This document shows, piece by piece, positions 7,585 through 19,500 of a DNA stretch of 36,017 nucleotides. This DNA is from Nocardia sp. Its GTDB lineage: Bacteria; Actinomycetota; Actinomycetes; Mycobacteriales; Mycobacteriaceae. The stretch lies in contig NZ_JAODNK010000183.1 of NCBI RefSeq assembly GCF_025465275.1, positions 1-36,017 on the forward strand. The letters run 5' to 3'. The notes under the pieces are model-generated. The model was not told where the DNA came from. It worked only from the letters and a program-made list of their open reading frames with translations, and did not search any database. Within the stretch, counting starts at the first letter, position 1, and the number at the start of each line of letters is the position of its first letter. The position numbers were made by a program, and so were the translations under genes.

Positions 7585-7591
7585 TGTTTTG

Positions 7592-10500
7592 ATGACCGCC
7601 TTGGCCTCGGAGCCCGCAGGTCGTGACGCATCGGACACGGTATTCTCTTTTCCCTTGTCAGAGGCACAGATTGGCATATGGAACGCTCAGCACATTGCGC
7701 CCGATGAGCCGCTGACAGTCGCGCAGTACGTCGAGATTCATGGTGATTTTGATGTGGCGCGCCTCGGACAGGCCGCGCGCTTATGTGCTAGGGATTTGCA
7801 GAGCCCTCGGCTGCGAATCGTTGAGGTAGCAGGAGACCCACGTCAGGTGGTGGGACCGGACGAGCCGATCGACATGGCCCGGCACGACTTCCGATCCTGC
7901 GACGACCCCCGCGCCGCCGCGATGTCCTGGATGCGCCGCGACTCCGCCGTACCGATTCCGCTGCTGGACCATCGGCTCTTCGAGTCCGCCGTACTGCGCA
8001 CCGGCGACGACGAATACCTCTGGTACGCCAAGATGCACCACATCGCCATCGACGGTTACGGGGCGATGCTGCTCGTCGCGCGCATTGCCGAGCACTACAC
8101 CGCGCTCACCGACGGTGCGGCGCCGAGCCAGTCGGCCGCCGAGGATCTGCACTCCATCTACGAATCCGAACTCGCGTACCGCGAATCGGCGGCCTTCGCC
8201 GAGGACCGCCGCTTCTGGCGCGGCCGGTTGAACGCCATCGGATCGACCTTCAGCCTGAGTGACCGTTATGGCGCCGCGGGTGCGGACCGGTGGATCGAAG
8301 GCGGCGTGCTGCCTGCGACCTGCCGCACCGAACTCGATGCGGTACGTGAACGATTCGGCGCCTCGCGCCCGGCCCTGCTCACCGCGGGCGTGGCCGCCTA
8401 CCTCGCCGCCGTGACCGGCAAGACGCAGGTCACCCTGAGTCTGCCGGTGACCGCGCGCACCACCCCCGAGCTGCGCATGTCGTCGGGTTATGTCTCCAAT
8501 GTGGTTCCGCTGCACGTCGATATCGCCGCGCACACCACGATCGCGGATCTGGTCGGCCGGGTCGACCCCAGCATTCGGGACGCCCTGCGGCATCAGCGGT
8601 ACCGGCACGAGGACATGCAGCGCGACCGGGGTGCGGCCGGCGAGCACCGCAGCTTCTTCGGCCCCGTCGTCAACATTATGCTGTTCCACAACGGTCTTCG
8701 TTTCGGCCGTGCGGCCGCGACCATGCATCTGCTGTCGACCGGACCGGTGGAGGACCTGTCGGTCAATATCTACAACGGCTCCGGCGCGGGCGAACTGCAT
8801 GTCGACTTCATCGGCAATCCGGCCCGCTACACCGCCGACGAACTGCGCGCGCACCACCGCCGCTTCCTGGACTACCTCACCGAATTCCTGATCACCGCTC
8901 CCGAATCCGTGCTCGCCGACCTGGCTGTCATGGGCCCGGCGGAGCAGGAACTGGTGCTGCGGGATTGGGCGCGGACTCCCGCCGAATCGCTGCCCTCCGA
9001 AGACACGCTGGTCGACCTGTTCGATTCCACGGTCGCCGCGCACGCCGCCGCGACCGCTGTCACCTGCGACGGAGTAGCGCTCACCTACCGCGAGCTGGAC
9101 GCTCGTGCCAATCGCCTTGCCCGGGAGCTCATCCGGCACGGCGTCGGCCCCGAGACTCTGGTCGCCGTGGCGCTGCCGCGCTCGCTGGACCTTGTGGTCG
9201 CCTTGCTCGCGGTGATCAAGGCCGGCGGCGGGTACCTCCCGATCGATCCGGACTACCCCGCCGATCGCATCGCGTACATGCTCACCGATGCCGGGCCCGC
9301 GTGCGCGATCAGTTCCGCGGCACTGCGGTCGGCGCTGCCGGCGGGCCTGCCGGTCATTGCGGTGGAGTCCGTCGCCCCCGCCGCCGACGGCAGCCCCATC
9401 ACCGCGGCCGAGCGCCGTGGCACGCTCACACCCGGCAATGTCGCCTATGTCATCTACACCTCGGGATCGACCGGCCGCCCCAAGGGTGTGCAGATCCCGC
9501 ACGCGAATGTCGCGACCCTGTTCGGAAACACCGACCGCGCCTACGGATTCGATCAAAGCGATGTGTGGACCCTGTTCCACTCCTATGCCTTCGACTTCTC
9601 GGTCTGGGAGTTGTGGGGTCCGCTGCTGTACGGCGGCACCCTGGTCGTTGTCGACTACGAGACCTCGCGGTCGCCCGAGCTGTTCCTGGCGCTGCTGCGC
9701 CGGGAGCGGGTGACGGTGCTCAACCAGACGCCGTCGGCTTTCTCGCAGCTGGTCGAGGCCGACCGCGTCGAGGCGGAACACGAACCGGGCGTGGCCTCGC
9801 TCGCGCTGCGCTACATCATCTTCGGCGGTGAGGCCCTGGAGCCGCGCCGGCTGGCCGACTGGTATCGCCGCCACCACGACTACGCGCCGCGCCTGGTCAA
9901 TATGTACGGCATTACCGAGACGACCGTCCATGTCACGCACCGCGCGCTCGATCGTGCGGCCGCGGCCTCCGGCGGCGGTGGCATCGGCCGGGCCATTCCG
10001 GGCCTGGGAATCTTCCTGCTGGACAGCCGATTGCGTCCGGCTCCCATCGGCGTCGCCGGCGAGATCTACGTCTCCGGCTCCCAGCTCGCGCGCGGCTACC
10101 TCGGACAGCCCGCGCTGTCCGGTGCGCGTTTCGTGGCCAACCCGTTCGGCGCTCCCGGCACCCGGCTGTACCGCTCGGGTGACCTCGGACGCTGGACGGC
10201 CGCGGGTGAACTCGAATACCTCGGCCGCGCGGACGATCAGGTCAAGGTGCGCGGTTTCCGCATCGAGCTCGGTGAGATCGAGGCGGCGCTGCTGGCCCAG
10301 GAACGGGTGCGGCAGGCCGCGGTGATCGTGCGGCACGCCGACGCGGGCGATGCGAGCATCGTCGCGTATGTGGTGACCGAATCGGCTGCCGCGCTGGATA
10401 TTCCGGCGCTGCGTGGCGCACTGGCGGAGCGGCTGCCGGAGTACATGGTGCCTGCGGCCTATGTGGTCATCGACGCGATTCCCCTGACCGCCAATGGCAA

Positions 10501-13500
10501 GCTGGATCGTCGCGCGCTGCCGGAGCCGGTGGTGGCGACCGTGGCCTATCGGGCACCGGGCACCGCGGCGGAGCGGGCGGTGGCGGCGGTGCTGGCCGAG
10601 GTGCTCGAGGTGGAGCGCATCGGTCTGGACGACGGTTTCTTCGCGCTCGGTGGCAATTCCCTGAACGCGACCCGGGTGTCGGCGCGGGTCGGCGCGGAAC
10701 TCGGTGTCCCGGTGCCGGTTCGACTGGTGCTGGAGGAAACGACGGTCGAGGGCCTGGCAGCTCGTGTCTCGGCATTGCTGCCGGAGCCGGGCCGCACCGC
10801 GCTCGCCGCCCGGGTGCGCCCGGCGCGCATTCCGCTCTCCCCCGCACAGCAGCGGCTCTGGTTCATCAACCGCTTCGACCACCGCGCCTACACCTACAAC
10901 ATTCCGTTCGCGGTGCGCATGGACGGCGACCTGGATATCGCCGCCCTGCGCGGTGCCGTCGCGGATCTCATTGCCCGCCACGAGCCTTTGCGCACCCTCT
11001 TCCCGGACAGCCAGGACGGCCCGCACCAGGTGATCCTGGATGCCGCGGCCGCCGTTCCGGAACTGCCGGTGCTCGAGGTGTCCGAAGCCGAGCTAGGGGA
11101 GCGTCTGCGGGCCATCGCCGCGCGCGGTTTCGAACTGACCCGTGAGACCGCACTGCGCATGGAACTGTTGCGCACCGGGGCACGGGAACACCTGCTGGCC
11201 GTCGTGATTCACCACATCGCGGCCGACGGCTGGTCGCTCGCACCCATGTTCGCCGATCTCTCCGCGGCATACGCGGCACGCCTGGCCGGGCAGACCCCGC
11301 AGTGGGCTGCCTTGCCGGTGCAATACGTGGACTACAGCCTGTGGCAGACCGAGACGCTCGGCGATGCCGCCGATCCGGCCAGTCCCGCTGCGGCACAACT
11401 GGATTACTGGCGCGTCGAGCTGGCGGACCTGCCGGACGAACTCTCGCTTCCCTACGACCGGCCGCGTCCGGCGGTGCAGTCCTTCCGGGGCGCGAAGGTG
11501 AATGTGGCGGTGGATGCCGCCGTGCACGCCGACCTGCTTCGGGTTGCCCGTGATGCCGACGCCACCTTGTTCATGGCGGTGCACTCGGCATTCGCGGTGC
11601 TGCTGGCGCGCCTGTCCGGAGGTCTCGATATCGCCGTGGGCACACCGGTCGCCGGTCGCGGTGAACAGGAGCTCGACGCGCTCATCGGTATGTTCGTCAA
11701 TACCGTGGTCTTCCGGGCCCGGCCCGCACTCGGTGAGTCCTTCCAGTCGCTGCTCACCCGGCAGCGCCCGATCGATCTCGCCGCCTTCGCACACGCGCAG
11801 CTGCCCTTCGAGCGCCTGGTGGAGGAGCTCAATCCGGTTCGCTCGACCGCTCGGCATCCGCTGGTGCAGGTCGGCCTCTCGTTCCAGAACCTGGGCCGGA
11901 TCGCGGTCGAACTGCCCGGACTGACGGTGTCCGGCACCGAGATCGAGACCGGGGTGGCGCAGTTCGATCTGCAGCTCGTGCTCACCGATCACTACGACAA
12001 CACCGGTGCACCGGCCGGGATCACCGGCCACTTCGTATATGCCACCGACCTTTTCGACGAGAACACGGTGACGGGATTCGCCACCAGGTTCGCCCGGCTG
12101 CTCGATGACGCCGCGGCTCGCCCGCATCGGATGATCGGCGATCTCGACCTGCTGGACGGCGCGGAGCGGACCCGAATCCTGCACGACTGGAACGCAACCG
12201 GCCACGCGGTCGATGCCCGCCAGACGCTGGCCTCGCTGTTCGCCGCACAGGCGGCCCGCACCCCGTCGGCCGTCGCGCTCATGGCCGAGTCCGGGCCGGA
12301 GGTCGATCCGCTGACGGTGACCTATCGGGAGTTCTCCGAACAGGTCAATCGCCTTGCCCGCCACCTGATCTCGCTGGGTGTCGGTCCCGAGGTACGGGTG
12401 GCGCTCGCCGCGCGCCGTTCGGCGGAGCTGCTGGTCGGCATGTACGCGGTCGCCGTCGCCGGTGGCGCGTACGTCCCGATCGACCCCGATCAACCGGCCG
12501 AGCGACTGCACTACATTCTCGATACGGCTGCGCCGCAGTGTGTTTTGAGCACTCGCGCGGATGCGGCCGGGCTGCCCGCGGTGGGTGTGCCGATCGTCGA
12601 GATCGACGCGCTGGATCTTTCGGCGGTGCCGCCGTACCCCGTCCTGGACGGCGAGCGGCGCACTCCGCTGCGCCCGCACCACACCGCCTATGTCATCTTC
12701 ACCTCCGGTTCCACCGGCCGCCCGAAGGGCGTCGCGGTGCCGCATCGCGCGGTGGTGAACCAATTGCTGTGGAAGCAGCGGACTTTCGGGCTCGACGGCG
12801 ATGACACCGTGCTGTTGAAGACCGCCGCCACCTTCGATCTGTCGGTGTGGGAGTTCTATTCGGCGGTCCTCGTCGGTGGCCGCACCGTCATCGCGACCCC
12901 GGACGGTCATCGCGATCCGTCCTATCTCACCGCCCTGATCGAGGACCGGCGCGTTTCGGTACTGCACCTGGTGCCGTCCATGCTCACCGCCCTCATGACG
13001 GGACGCCAGGCGGAGCTGCCCGCCACGGTCCGGCTGGTGCTCGCCATCGGCGAGGCGCTGCCGGCCGCCACCGCGCAACGTTTCCGCCGCGCCAATCCGC
13101 GCATTCAGCTGTGGAACCTGTACGGCCCCACCGAGGCTGCGGTGTCGGTGACCGCGCACCGGGTGGACGACGCGGACACCGTGACGGTGCCGATCGGCCG
13201 CCCGGAGTGGAACAGCCGGGTGTACGTGCTCGATACCCGGCTGCGGCCGGTCGCGCCGGGCGTCGTGGGTGACCTCTATCTTGCGGGAATTCAATTGGCG
13301 CACGGCTATGTCAGCCGTGGTGTCCTGACGGCGGAGCGCTTCGTACCCGATCCGTTCGCCGTGGACGCGGGTGAACGTATGTACCGCACCGGCGATCTCG
13401 CCTCCTGGCAGGCCTCCGGTGAGCTGGAATACCACGGGCGCACCGACTTCCAGGTGAAGATCCGCGGCTTCCGTGTCGAGCTGGGCGATATCGAGGCTGC

Positions 13501-16500
13501 GCTGCTGGCCGAGGACGATATCGATACGGCGGTTGTTGTCGCGCGGGCTGATGCGCAGCGCGGTGATCAACTGGTGGCCTACGTGGTGCCGACTCCGGGT
13601 CGTACCGTCGATCCGGACGCACTGCGGACTCGCCTCGCCGCCGCCCTGCCCGCCTATATGGTTCCGGCCGCCCTCATGGTGCTGTCCGAACTTCCGATGA
13701 CGGCGACCGGCAAGGTGGATCGCCGGGCGCTGCCGGAGCCGGTGTTCGCGGTAGCCCGCTTCCGCCAACCGGTTTCGCGCGCCGAGCGCGCGGTGGCCGC
13801 GGTCTTCGAAGAGGTACTCGGGGCCGAGCGGGTGGGCCTGGACGATGATTTCTTCGCCCGGGGCGGCAATTCGCTGCTGGCGACCAAGGTGGCGACGCGG
13901 CTCGCGCTGGCGCTGGGCACGATGGTCGAGGTGCGGGCGCTGTTCGACGCGCCGACCGTGGGGACGCTGGCTGCGCTGCTGGAGCAGTCCGGTGGCACCG
14001 GAGCGCGCCTGCTGTTGACGGCGGGGGAGCGCCCGGCGCGCATCCCGTTGTCCTTGGCGCAGCAGCGTTTGTGGTTCCTGAACCGTTTTGACACCGACTC
14101 CGGTGCGTACAACATCGCGGTCGGTCTGCGCCTGTCGGGCCGGCTGGAGACGGCGGCGCTGCAGCAGGCGCTGTCGGATGTGGTGGCCCGGCACGAGGTG
14201 CTGCGGACGGTGTTCCCGGAAGACGCCGAGGGCCCGCATCAGGTGGTGCTGTCGGAACAGGGTGTGGTGGTGCCGTTCGCACAGATCATGTCCGGGCCGG
14301 ACACCGTGGATACCGATGCCCTCGAATTCGCCGCCACCGGTTTCGATCTCACGGTGCAGCCGCCGATCCGCGCGGGCCTGCTGCGACTCACCGTCGAGGA
14401 GCATGTGCTCGTCGTGGTGATCCATCACATTGCCGCGGACGGCTGGTCGCTGACGCCGCTCGCCACCGATCTGGTGACGGCGTACGAGGCGCGCCGCTCC
14501 GGCGGATCGCCGCAGTGGGCGGCACTGCCGGTGCAGTACGCGGATTTCAGTGTGTGGCAACGGAATCTGCTGGGTAGTGAGGACGATCCGGAGAGCCCGG
14601 CGGCCCGCCAGCTCGGGTATTGGCGGGAGCGCCTCGCGGAGCTGCCGGAATGCCTCGAGTTGCCGACCGACCGGCCCCGCCCGGTGGTGGCTTCCCACCG
14701 TGGCGCCACGGTGCGCACGCATCTGGACACGAACCTGCACGCGGCGCTGACCACCATGGCGCAGCGCTCCGGCGTGAGTGTGTTCATGGTGCTGCACGCC
14801 GCTTTGGCGACCGTGCTGGCCCGGCTCGCGGCCACCGATGATGTGGCCGTGGGCACTCCGATCGCCGGCCGGGTGGACCCCCAGCTCGACCATCTTGTCG
14901 GCATGTTCGTCGGCACCCTGGTGCTGCGCACGAAGGTGGACACCGGCGTCTCCTTCGCGGAGCTGCTGCGCTCGGTGCGCGATACCGATCTGGATGCCTT
15001 CGCGCATGCGGAGCTGCCGTTCGAGCGCCTGGTCGAGGTGCTCGAACCGGTGCGCTCGGCGGCGTACCACCCGCTATTCCAGGTCATGCTGTCGCTGCAC
15101 AGTTCTGTCCCCGCAGCGGTCGAGCTGGCCGGGCTGCGCTCCACCGCCTCGGCGCTGGAGACCGGCGCGGCGCGCTGGGACCTGGAACTCACACTGATCG
15201 AACGGCATTCGGCACAGGGTGCTCCGGCGGGTATCGACCTGGGTCTCACCTACGCGACCGACCTCTTCGCAGAGGACTCCGCCCGGCGCTTCACCGAGCA
15301 GTTCACCCGGGTGCTGGCTGCCGCTGTGGCCGATCCCGGCCTGATCGTCGGCGAGCTCCCGGTGCTGACAGCGGACGAGAGCCGGGCCCTGACACCGGTA
15401 TCGGGGGCGGACTCCGCACCCGTGGCGACACTGGCGGATATCTTCACCGCCGCGGCCGCCGTGGACCCTGCGGCACTCGCGGTGCGCTGCGGTGCTGCCG
15501 AGCTGACCTACGCCGAACTGGATCGGCGGTCGAATCGCCTCGCGCGCCTGCTCATCGGGCACGGCGTCGGCCCGGAATCCTTCGTGGCACTGGGTATTCC
15601 GCGCTCCATCGAGTCGGTGTGCGCCACCGTGGCGGTAGCGAAGACGGGCGCGGCTTTCCTGCCCGTCGATCCGGCCTACCCGCTGCAGCGCAAGCAGCAC
15701 ATGCTGGCCGACTCCGGCGCGCGGTTCGGTCTCACCGTCGCCGCACAGCGCGGCGAACTGCCGGCCGGCGGCGTGACCTGGCTGGTGCTCGACGATCCCG
15801 AGGTCACCGCCGCGCTGGCGAGCCTGCCGGACCTCGCGATCAGCGATGCCGAGCGCACTGTGCCGCTGCACTTCTCGCACACCGCGTATCTCATCTACAC
15901 CTCCGGATCGACCGGTACCCCGAAGGGCGTGACGGTCACCCACACCGGCATCGCCGACTTCACGCGCACCATGGCCGAGCGGTTCGGCGTCGTATCGGGT
16001 TCGCGGACCCTGCATTTCGCTTCCCCGAGCTTCGATGCCTCGGTGCTGGAAATGCTGCTGTCCTGGTCTGTGGGAACGACCATGGTCGTGGCTCCGCCGC
16101 ACATCTACGGCGGCGACGAATTGGCGGAACTGCTCGAGCGTGAGCGTGTCAGCCACGCGTTCCTCACCCCGGTTGTGCTGACGACCCTGGGTGCGGGCGG
16201 GCGGTCGTTGCCCGCGCTGCGCGGACTCATCGTCGGCGGCGAGGCCGTCGGCGCGGAGCTGCTCGAGCGCTGGGCGGTCGGCCGTGCCCTGTTCAATGCG
16301 TACGGTCCGTCCGAGGCGACCGTTGCCGTGGCCATGTCGAATGCCCTTGCACCGCACCAGCAGATTGTGCTGGGTGGTCCCATCCGGGGTGCGGGACTGG
16401 CGGTGCTGGACCGCCGTCTGCGCCCGGTTCCGGTCGGCGTTGTCGGTGAGCTCTACATCGGTGGCCCGGGCCTGGCACGCGGTTACTTCGCGCAGCCCGG

Positions 16501-19500
16501 TCTGAGTGCGGCCCGGTTCATTGCCGATCCGTACGGTTCGGCGGGCAAGCGGTTGTATCGCACCGGAGATCTGGTGCGCTGGACGGCCGAGGGTGAGCTG
16601 GTCTTCCTCGGTCGCGGCGACGACCAGGTGAAGGTGCGTGGCTTCCGCATCGAACTCGGGGAAATCACCGCGGTGGTCGCGGCCCTCGACGGAGTTCGCT
16701 TCGCGCACACCGAGATCCGGCACGACGAATCCGGACGCGCGCACATCGTGTGCTATGTCCGCGCCGAGGGTTCCCGCGAGCTGGATGCGCAATCAGTGCG
16801 AGCCCACGTCGGTGCCACGCTGCCAGCGCACATGGTGCCGTCGGCGGTTGTCGCACTCGACTCGATTCCCTTGTCGCCCAGCGGCAAACTGGATCGGCGG
16901 GCCCTGCCCGAACCGGTGTGGGATCTCGGTATCGCGGGCCGCGAACCGGCGACCCCCGCCGAGGTGCTGGTCGCCGGGGAAATGGCGCGCCTGCTCGGCC
17001 GCGAACAGGTCTGCGCGGATCACAGCTTCTTCGATCTGGGCGGTAACTCGCTCTCGGCCACCGGGCTGGTTTCCCGGATCGCCGCGGCGTGCGGACATCG
17101 GCTCGCGGTGCGTGAGGTCTTCGAGCACCCGACCCCCGAGGGCCTGGCCGGACTGCTGGATCAGGTTGCGAGCCAGGAGATCTCGGACCGTCCGCGACTC
17201 GGCACGTGCACTCGCCCGGCGCGGGTCCCGCTCACCTCGGTGCAGCGGCGACTGTGGTTCCTGAACCAGCTCGACACCGAGTCCGGTGCGTACAACATTC
17301 CGGTGGCGCTGCGACTGCGCGGCACACTCGACGAGGCGGCGCTGCGTGCCGCACTCACCGATGTGATTGCGCGGCACGAGATCCTGCGCACTCTGTACCC
17401 ACAGGATGATCAGGGTCCGTACCAGGCGGTCATCCCCGCCGCCGAGGTGCCGCTCACCCTGGCACTACTCGAGACCTCTGCGCTGGAGCTCGAGCAGCAT
17501 GTCGAGGTCGCCGCGGAGCAGGGTTTCGACCTCACCCGGGAACTGCCGCTGCGGGTGGAACTGCTGCGCACCGGGAAGACCGAATATGCGCTGGCGATGG
17601 TCGTCCACCACATCGCCATGGACGGCTGGTCGCTCGCGCCACTGGCCTCGGATCTCATGACGGCCTACGCCGCCCGCCGATCCGGGCACGCACTGGAGTG
17701 GCTGCCGCTACCCGTGCAGTACGCGGATTACGCGGTGTGGCACCAGGATCTGCTCGGTGACGAGGACGATGCGGAGAGTGTGGCCGCCCAGCAGCTGCGG
17801 TACTGGCGCACCCGCCTGGCCGCGCTGCCGGACTGCCTCGACCTGCCCGCCGACCGTCCCCGTCCGGCGGTGGCCACCCATCGCGGTGACTCCGTCCGCA
17901 CGCGGGTGGATGCCGGGCTGCACACCCGCCTGACCGAACTGGCGCGCAGCCGCGACGTCAGTGAATTCATGGTGTTGCACGCCGTGCTCGCGATGCTGCT
18001 GGCTCGCCTCGGCGGTAGCCCCGACATCGCCGTCGGTACCGCGATCGCCGGCCGCGGCGAGCCCGAACTCGATGCGCTGATCGGCGCTTTCGTCGGCACC
18101 CTGGTGCTGCGCACGCCGGTCGACGGCGGCACCTCCTTCACCGATCTGCTGCACGCGGTGCGGGAAGCCGACCTCGAGGCGTTCGCGCACGCGGATCTGC
18201 CGTTCGAGCGACTGGTCGAGGCACTGAATCCGGTGCGCTCCACCGCACATCACCCGCTGTTCCAGGTGAGCCTGTCGCTGGACAACTTCCGTGCGCCCGC
18301 CCTGCGACTGCCCGGTCTGGATATCGCTGCCGTGCAGGTTGATTCGATGGTGGCGAAGTTCGATCTGCAATTCGTCTTCACCGCCGTACCGGAGGCGGGC
18401 GGCGGCGGCTCGGGTGGCTTGGACCTGTGCCTCACCTATGCCACCGACCTGTTCGATCGCGCCACGGCGGTGGACCTGAGCCGCCGTTTCGTGCGGGCGC
18501 TGTCCGCGGCTCTCGCCGATCCCGCTGCGGCGGTGGGTGATCTGGAGTTGCTGGCCCCGGAGGAATCACGGGCGCTCTCGCCTGTTCGTGGTCCGGCCGC
18601 CGATATCGTGCTCACGCTGCCGGAGCTCTTCGCCTCGGCGGCAGCCGATCCCGATCAGGTCGCCGTGGTCGCGGAGCATCGCACCCTCACCTATGGCGAA
18701 CTCGACGAGTGGTCGAATCGCCTGGCGCGCACCCTGATCGCACAGGGCGCGGGTCCGGGCGAGGTCATCGCACTGGGCCTGGCGCGGTCGGTGGAGTCCG
18801 TCGTCGCGACGGTGGCCGTCGCCAAGACCGGCGCGGCCTACCTGCCGGTGGACGTGCGGCATCCGGCCGACCGGATTCGGCATATGCTCACCGACTCCGG
18901 GGCCCGGCTGGGCTTGACCACTGCTGCGGATCGTGAGTTGCTGCCCGCGGATCTGACTGTCCAGTGGCTGCTCGCAGACGTGGTGTCTGCTGCGGAATCG
19001 GCTGCGGCAGTGTCGGATTCCGAGCGTATCCGTCCGCTGGCCGTCGACGATATCGCGTATGTCATCTACACCTCCGGCTCAACGGGTGTACCCAAGGGCG
19101 TCGCGGTGCCGCATCGCGGACTCGCCGCCTTCGCGCTGGAGCAGCGCGCCCGCTACGGGCTGGAATCCGCCAGCCGGACACTGCATTTCGCCTCGCCCAG
19201 CTTCGACGCTTCGGTGCTTGAACTGCTGCTGGCATGGTGCGCGGGCGCGACCGTCGTGGTCGCTTCCGCGGAGATCTACGGTGGCGACGACCTGGCGGCG
19301 CTGCTGCAGGACCAGGGCGTAACCCACGCCTTCATCACCCCGGCCGCGCTGGCGAGTATCGATATCGCCGCTCACCCGCTGCCGGCGCTGCGCTGCCTGG
19401 TGGTCGGTGGCGAGGCGGTCGGCGCCGACCTGGTTGCCCGCTGGGCGGTCGACCGGGCCATGTTCAATGCCTACGGTCCGTCGGAAGCGACTGTGGCTCC

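Larger units (their letters stand above)
7428..7591 (+). promoter_or_regulatory. AT-richer NRPS leader/promoter region
   Basis: This stretch before the NRPS is clearly poorer in GC than its surroundings: 7501-7560 is 31 of 60 by hand count. A TTGACC (7441-7446) could be a -35 element, but no TANNNT box stands at a normal distance. I see no iron box of the IdeR/DtxR type. A promoter is expected here; its position is not resolved. Confidence 0.35.

Noticed and set aside
7541..7591. NRPS start at GTG 7541
   Set aside because: The extra 17 residues match nothing, and the ATG at 7592 has GGAG at an ideal 7 nt.
7428..7591. Iron-dependent regulator (IdeR/DtxR) box before the NRPS
   Set aside because: No TTAGG-type palindrome is present, so a siderophore role is not supported by regulation.
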